Shown here in pieces: positions 7,296-10,112 of a stretch of 10,112 bases of DNA. Source of the stretch: Pseudomonadota bacterium. GTDB taxonomy: Bacteria; Pseudomonadota; Alphaproteobacteria; Rhizobiales; Beijerinckiaceae. The first letter of the stretch is position 1, and each line of letters opens with the position of its first letter. Below the pieces are notes generated by a model. The model saw only the letters and a list, made by a program, of their open reading frames with translations. It made no database searches and was not told where the DNA came from. Location: contig JAEWKL010000119.1 of the NCBI GenBank assembly GCA_023386115.1, positions 1-10,112 on the forward strand, in the 5' to 3' direction. The position numbers and the translations under genes are program-made.

Positions 7296-8066
7296 CTAAC
7301 CGTATATATTGTAAGGCGTTGTTCCGAAATCGTCAGCGCTGATCAGCGCCGAAGAAATCCCAGATAGAAATATGCTGGTCGTCCCAGCTGAAACGAGAGT
7401 ACCGTTGCCAGACGCGGCCCAAGTGTAATTTAGATCTGTGGGAAGCACGATTTTGTCTATCCCGTCTTCGAAGTCGTAGATCACATCAGATCCATGACCG
7501 GTATCGAAGACAAATTTATCAGCGCCATCTCCTCCATATAGAGCGTCGTCATCACGACCGCCTACTATCTCATCGGCGCCGTTGCCGCCATAGAGCGTGT
7601 CGTTTCCACGAAAGCCCTCAAGAAAATCATCTCCATCCAATCCTTTGATAATATCTCCCTGCTTGCTTCCTTTGATATATTGTGTCCCTGCCATGCCTCT
7701 GATATCGGTTATGCCTCTCAGCTCCGTGTCGTTTAAGTTCAAGCTATTATTTGCTACGATATAAGCCGCCAGGCCGCTCTTGTTGTCGATCAACTCAACA
7801 CTCTCCATGGAAGATATTTCAAGCCAAATATAATTGTAGTAATATGGAACTTGTTCGATTGAAATTCTATCATATCCCGATCCACCGTCGTAATGATCTG
7901 GTCCTTGCCCGCCCTTTACGAGAAATGTATCATTTCCACCCTTGCCATACATAACATCGTTTCCTAGTGCTCCATCAATCGTATCGTCATAATCAGTTCC
8001 ATAAAGGACGTTATTGTTATAGTCACCGGTGATATACATATTGTTATAGTCACCGGTGATATACAT
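7296..8066 (-). CDS. Small RTX-type calcium-binding protein, putative type I secretion substrate
   Basis: The 256-residue protein carries RTX nonapeptide repeats (GGxGxDxUx), which fold into a calcium-binding beta-roll outside the cell. The first block is at about residues 32-67 (GNDVMYGKGGNDTFLVKGG). The second and stronger block is at about 133-186 (GDDFLEGFRGNDTLYGGNG and following). Between them lies a non-repeat segment containing EISSMESVELI and LRGITDIRG, common in secreted RTX proteins of this group. The end shows the usual C-terminal pattern, FVFDTGHGSDVIYDFEDG then DKIVL, and there is no N-terminal signal peptide; both fit type I secretion. The ATG at 8066 has GAAGG nine bases upstream. 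A further ATG at 8129 gives an Arg-rich leader (MRAKHRRVICVR) that does not fit the family. The first nine codons are tandemly duplicated. The gene is A/T rich, has no enzymatic domain, and no exporter genes are nearby. Role could be adhesion, a surface matrix or an uncharacterised toxin-like function. Confidence 0.82.
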   Translation of the reverse strand: MYITGDYNNMYITGDYNNNVLYGTDYDDTIDGALGNDVMYGKGGNDTFLVKGGQGPDHYDGGSGYDRISIEQVPYYYNYIWLEISSMESVELIDNKSGLAAYIVANNSLNLNDTELRGITDIRGMAGTQYIKGSKQGDIIKGLDGDDFLEGFRGNDTLYGGNGADEIVGGRDDDALYGGDGADKFVFDTGHGSDVIYDFEDGIDKIVLPTDLNYTWAASGNGTLVSAGTTSIFLSGISSALISADDFGTTPYNIYG

Positions 8067-8067
8067 T
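8014..8067. repeat. 27-bp perfect tandem duplication at the RTX start
   Basis: Unit one spans 8014-8040 and unit two 8041-8067. They are identical except for the last base. Each unit encodes MYITGDYNN on the minus strand and begins with ATG, so the gene has two identical in-frame start contexts at 8066 and 8039. The unit length is a multiple of three, so gain or loss of a copy keeps the frame. Only the outer copy is preceded by the GAAGG ribosome site. Confidence 0.95.
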
Positions 8068-8144
8068 TTGTATGCCCTTCGATGCGCCGCGAATCGAACG
8101 CAGATAACCCTACGATGTTTCGCTCGCATGACTCAACGTAAATA

Positions 8145-8163
8145 AAAATTTCCGGGAAATTTT
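8145..8163. promoter_or_regulatory. 19-bp perfect palindrome upstream of the RTX gene
   Basis: AAAATTTCC and GGAAATTTT flank a single central G (8154). The element lies 79-97 bases upstream of the RTX ATG, beyond the 3' end of the phosphatidyltransferase gene. Its symmetry and position fit a dimeric regulator's operator. It also lies where the sequence changes from A/T rich (below 8164) to G/C rich. A role in ending the phosphatidyltransferase transcript is possible, since the minus strand reads into a T-rich stretch after the second arm. Confidence 0.4.
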
Positions 8164-8217
8164 CTGAGACACACTGCCACAAACAAGCCCCAGCGGAGCG
8201 GCGGACCAGCGCGCGAC

Positions 8218-8781
8218 TCACCCGCCGGCCTTCCGGCGCACCCGCCACCCCGCGACGCCCTGCCCCACCGCCGAGGCGATCGACAGCCCGGCGAGCGCCG
8301 GCATCGCCCAGGCCTCCGCCCCCGCCGTTGCGATCCCGAGCGCTCGGCTTCCGAGGAGCCAGGCCAGGAAGGCGATCTGGCAGGCGGTGTTGAGCTTGCC
8401 GACGAGGAGCGGCGGGGTCTCCAGCGGGCGGCCGGCGAGGCGGGCGAGGCCGGCGGCCAGCACCACCAGGGTGTCGCGGGCGATCAGCACCGCCGGGAAC
8501 CAGGCCGGCACGAGGCCGGCGAAGGTCAGGCTCACCAGCACGGCGAGCATCAGGGCCTTATCGGCGAGCGGATCGAGGATCGCGCCCAGGCGGCTCGTCA
8601 GGCCGTAGCGGCGGGCGAGGACCCCGTCGATCCCGTCGGAGAGCCCGGCGAGTGCAAAGACCAGGAAGGCGGTGCCCCAGGCCTCGCGGGCGATCGCCCA
8701 GACGACGACCGGCACCAGGGCGAGACGCGCGGCGGTGATCAGGTTAGGCAGCGATCGAGGCAGGGTCTTCGGCGGCGTCAT
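8218..8781 (-). CDS. CDP-alcohol phosphatidyltransferase family protein
   Basis: This 187-residue membrane enzyme condenses a CDP-diacylglycerol-type donor with an alcohol acceptor in phospholipid synthesis. The full family signature D-x2-D-G-x2-A-R-x8-G-x3-D-x3-D is present at residues 49-74 (DGIDGVLAR and then GAILDPLAD), with the metal-binding and catalytic aspartates D49, D52, D70 and D74. Hydrophobic segments lie near 12-30, 38-47, 76-92, 95-112, 131-148 and 155-175. The opening SLPNLITAARL is typical of PgsA and cardiolipin synthase relatives. The later GKLNTACQ resembles the SKxNTxxQ pattern of CDP-alcohol-type cardiolipin synthases more than PgsA, so cardiolipin synthesis is a reasonable inference but not proven. 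The ATG at 8781 has GGGGA four bases upstream; the open frame to 8844 lacks a good start. It diverges from purM across 91 bases and is separated from the AI-2E gene by the islet. Confidence 0.9.
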   Translation of the reverse strand: MTPPKTLPRSLPNLITAARLALVPVVVWAIAREAWGTAFLVFALAGLSDGIDGVLARRYGLTSRLGAILDPLADKALMLAVLVSLTFAGLVPAWFPAVLIARDTLVVLAAGLARLAGRPLETPPLLVGKLNTACQIAFLAWLLGSRALGIATAGAEAWAMPALAGLSIASAVGQGVAGWRVRRKAGG

Positions 8782-8872
8782 GACGTCCCCGGGCTGCCCC
8801 GACTCGCGGTCGCGGGCAAGAGCGGCTAAGAGCGGTCGCAGCAAGTCAAGGATCGAGGCGAAGGGTCGAGGG
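8782..8872. promoter_or_regulatory. Divergent promoter region between the phosphatidyltransferase gene and purM
   Basis: These 91 bases must drive both genes unless promoters lie inside the coding regions. The minus strand has TTGACT (8849-8844), a good -35 match, but no convincing -10 at 17 bases. The octamer AAGAGCGG occurs at 8818-8825 and again at 8828-8835, ten bases apart, one helical turn. AAGGG (about 8861) is a usable ribosome site for purM. Confidence 0.4.
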
Positions 8873-9949
8873 ATGACGACGGGCGAGCGCCAGAACGGGA
8901 TGACCTACGCGGAGGCGGGCGTCGACATCGATGCCGGCAACGCCATGGTCGAGGCGATCAAGCCCCTGGTGCGGGCGACGCGCCGGCCGGGGGCCGATGC
9001 GGAGATCGGCGGCTTCGGCGGGTTGTTCGACCTGAAGGCGGCGGGCTTCACGGATCCGATCCTGGTGGCGGCCAATGACGGCGTCGGCACCAAGGTCAAG
9101 ATCGCGATCGAGACCGGGCGCCACGCCACGATCGGCATCGACCTCGTGGCGATGTGCGTCAACGACATCATCGTGCAGGGCGCCGAGCCGCTGTTCTTCC
9201 TCGACTACTACGCCACCGGCAAATTGGTGCCGGGGGTGGGCGCCGACATCGTCAAGGGCATCGCCGAGGGCTGCCGCCAGGCCGGCTGCGCCCTGATCGG
9301 CGGCGAGACCGCCGAGATGCCGGGCCTCTATGACGGGTCCGATTACGACCTCGCGGGCTTCGCCGTGGGTGCGGCCGAGCGCGGCGCGCTCCTGCCGGTC
9401 GCCGGCATCGCGCCCGGCGACGTGGTGCTCGGCCTCCCCTCCTCGGGCGTGCACTCGAACGGGTTCTCGCTGGTGCGCCGGATCGTGGCGGCCTCCGGCC
9501 TCGGCTACGACGCCCCGGCGCCCTTCGCGCCGGCCAAGAGCCTCGGCGAGGCGCTGCTGGAGCCGACCCGCATCTACGTCAAGCCGCTGCTGGCGGCCCT
9601 GAAGGCGACCGGCCCCGGCGCCATCAAGGCGCTCGCCCACATCACCGGCGGCGGGTTTCCCGACAACCTGCCCCGCGTGCTGCCCGACGGCGTCGGCATC
9701 GCGCTGGACCTGTCGGCCGTGACGGTCCCGCCGGTCTTCGGCTGGCTCGCCCGCCAGGGCGGCGTCGCCGAGGCCGAGATGCTGCGCACGTTCAATTGCG
9801 GCATCGGCATGGTGGTGGTGGTCGATCCGGTCCGGGCCGAGGCGGTGAGCCAGGCGCTTCAAGCCGCAGGCGAGGCGCCGGTCCGCCTCGGGCAGATCAC
9901 GGCACGGGGCGATAGCCCGGTCACCTATTCGGGCCGGCTCGCCCTATGA
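8873..9949 (+). CDS. purM: Phosphoribosylformylglycinamidine cyclo-ligase (AIR synthetase)
   Basis: PurM closes the imidazole ring: FGAM plus ATP gives AIR, the fifth step of de novo purine synthesis, in the cytoplasm. The 358-residue protein aligns by eye along its whole length with E. coli PurM (345 residues). It shows YAEAGVDIDAGNAMV (12-26), NDGVGTK (68-74), DLVAMCVNDIIVQGAEPLFF (90-109), GGETAEMPG (143-151), SSGVHSNGFSLVR (190-202), then HITGGGFPDNLPRVLP and MLRTFNCGIGM near the end. The ATG at 8873 follows AAGGG by about seven bases; a second ATG at 8900 is nearer the E. coli start but has no better site. The open frame runs far upstream to 8672, across the divergent gene, and is not used. 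Its stop overlaps the purN start as ATGA, so translation is probably coupled. The gene looks intact. Confidence 0.98.
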   Translation: MTTGERQNGMTYAEAGVDIDAGNAMVEAIKPLVRATRRPGADAEIGGFGGLFDLKAAGFTDPILVAANDGVGTKVKIAIETGRHATIGIDLVAMCVNDIIVQGAEPLFFLDYYATGKLVPGVGADIVKGIAEGCRQAGCALIGGETAEMPGLYDGSDYDLAGFAVGAAERGALLPVAGIAPGDVVLGLPSSGVHSNGFSLVRRIVAASGLGYDAPAPFAPAKSLGEALLEPTRIYVKPLLAALKATGPGAIKALAHITGGGFPDNLPRVLPDGVGIALDLSAVTVPPVFGWLARQGGVAEAEMLRTFNCGIGMVVVVDPVRAEAVSQALQAAGEAPVRLGQITARGDSPVTYSGRLAL

Positions 9950-10112
9950 GCACCCGCGCCAAGGTCGGCATCCTGATCTCGGGCCGCGGCTCCAACATGG
10001 TGTCGCTGCTGGAGGCCGCGCAGGCGCCGGACTACCCGGCCGAGATCGTGCTCGTCGCCTCGAACCGGCCGGACGCGCCCCGCGCCCCCCCCGGCGCGGC
10101 GGGGCCGGCGGC
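9946..10112 (+). CDS. purN: Phosphoribosylglycinamide formyltransferase, N-terminal part (cut by the window)
   Basis: PurN transfers a formyl group from 10-formyltetrahydrofolate to GAR, the third step of purine synthesis. About 55 residues are present. VGILISGRGSNMVSLLEAA (7-25) is the phosphate-binding strand and loop with the family SGxGSN motif, and IVLVASNRPDA (34-44) is the second strand. The ATG shares four bases with the purM stop (9946-9949), the usual purMN arrangement. After residue 45 the reading becomes APRAPPGAAGPAA, where the family expects something like GLxRAxxxGI. This begins at a run of eight C at 10085-10092. A sequence error or indel near the edge is possible. Confidence 0.88.
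   Translation, partial: MSTRAKVGILISGRGSNMVSLLEAAQAPDYPAEIVLVASNRPDAPRAPPGAAGPA

Noticed and set aside
8014..8067. Possible CRISPR array
   Set aside because: There are only two units, directly abutting with no spacer, and they are part of a coding sequence.
8067..8129. Upstream 21-codon extension of the RTX protein
   Set aside because: The Arg/His-rich leader does not resemble RTX proteins, and the GAAGG site favours the ATG at 8066.
8846..9862. 338-codon minus-strand frame opposite purM
   Set aside because: It is a shadow of purM with no motifs, and purM is fully conserved on the plus strand.

Overview
The window reads as chromosomal DNA of a high-GC alphaproteobacterium, most likely Methylobacterium or a close relative. 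This rests on the strong G/C bias at third codon positions, on GTG used as a start codon, and on gene order (purN-purM, a CDP-alcohol phosphatidyltransferase, an AI-2E type membrane protein, an Hda-like DnaA regulator, ppk, ppx). I recall that order as typical of Rhizobiales, but I could not compare genomes here.

Layout. Positions 1-210 hold no gene I can support, only two inverted repeats. On the minus strand, read from right to left, a housekeeping run follows: AI-2E family transporter (6185-5061), Hda-like protein (5017-4304), polyphosphate kinase ppk (4180-1811) and exopolyphosphatase ppx (1746-211). The gaps of 43, 123 and 64 bases suggest one transcription unit, perhaps with an extra promoter before ppk. 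Ppk makes polyphosphate and Ppx degrades it. Hda is a replication-control ATPase. At the right end, purM (8873-9949) and the start of purN (9946 onward) run on the plus strand, overlap by four bases (ATGA), and encode two steps of IMP synthesis. They diverge from a minus-strand CDP-alcohol phosphatidyltransferase (8781-8218).

Between the phosphatidyltransferase and the AI-2E gene lies an islet of about 2 kb that looks out of place. It has two convergent genes: an unrecognised 250-residue protein on the plus strand (6491-7243) and a 256-residue RTX-type calcium-binding, presumably type I secreted protein on the minus strand (8066-7296). A perfect 11-bp inverted repeat separates their 3' ends. 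Hand-counted 60-base blocks are 63-80% GC in the first third of the plus-strand gene, fall to 42% and then 30% in its last part, and are 32-52% in the RTX gene, while the flanking genes are plainly G/C rich. The plus-strand gene therefore changes composition within one open frame. The RTX gene begins with a perfect 27-bp tandem duplication that doubles its start codon, and a perfect 19-bp palindrome lies upstream of it. No secretion system, transposase or integrase is visible. The islet is the part most likely to be acquired or strain-specific.
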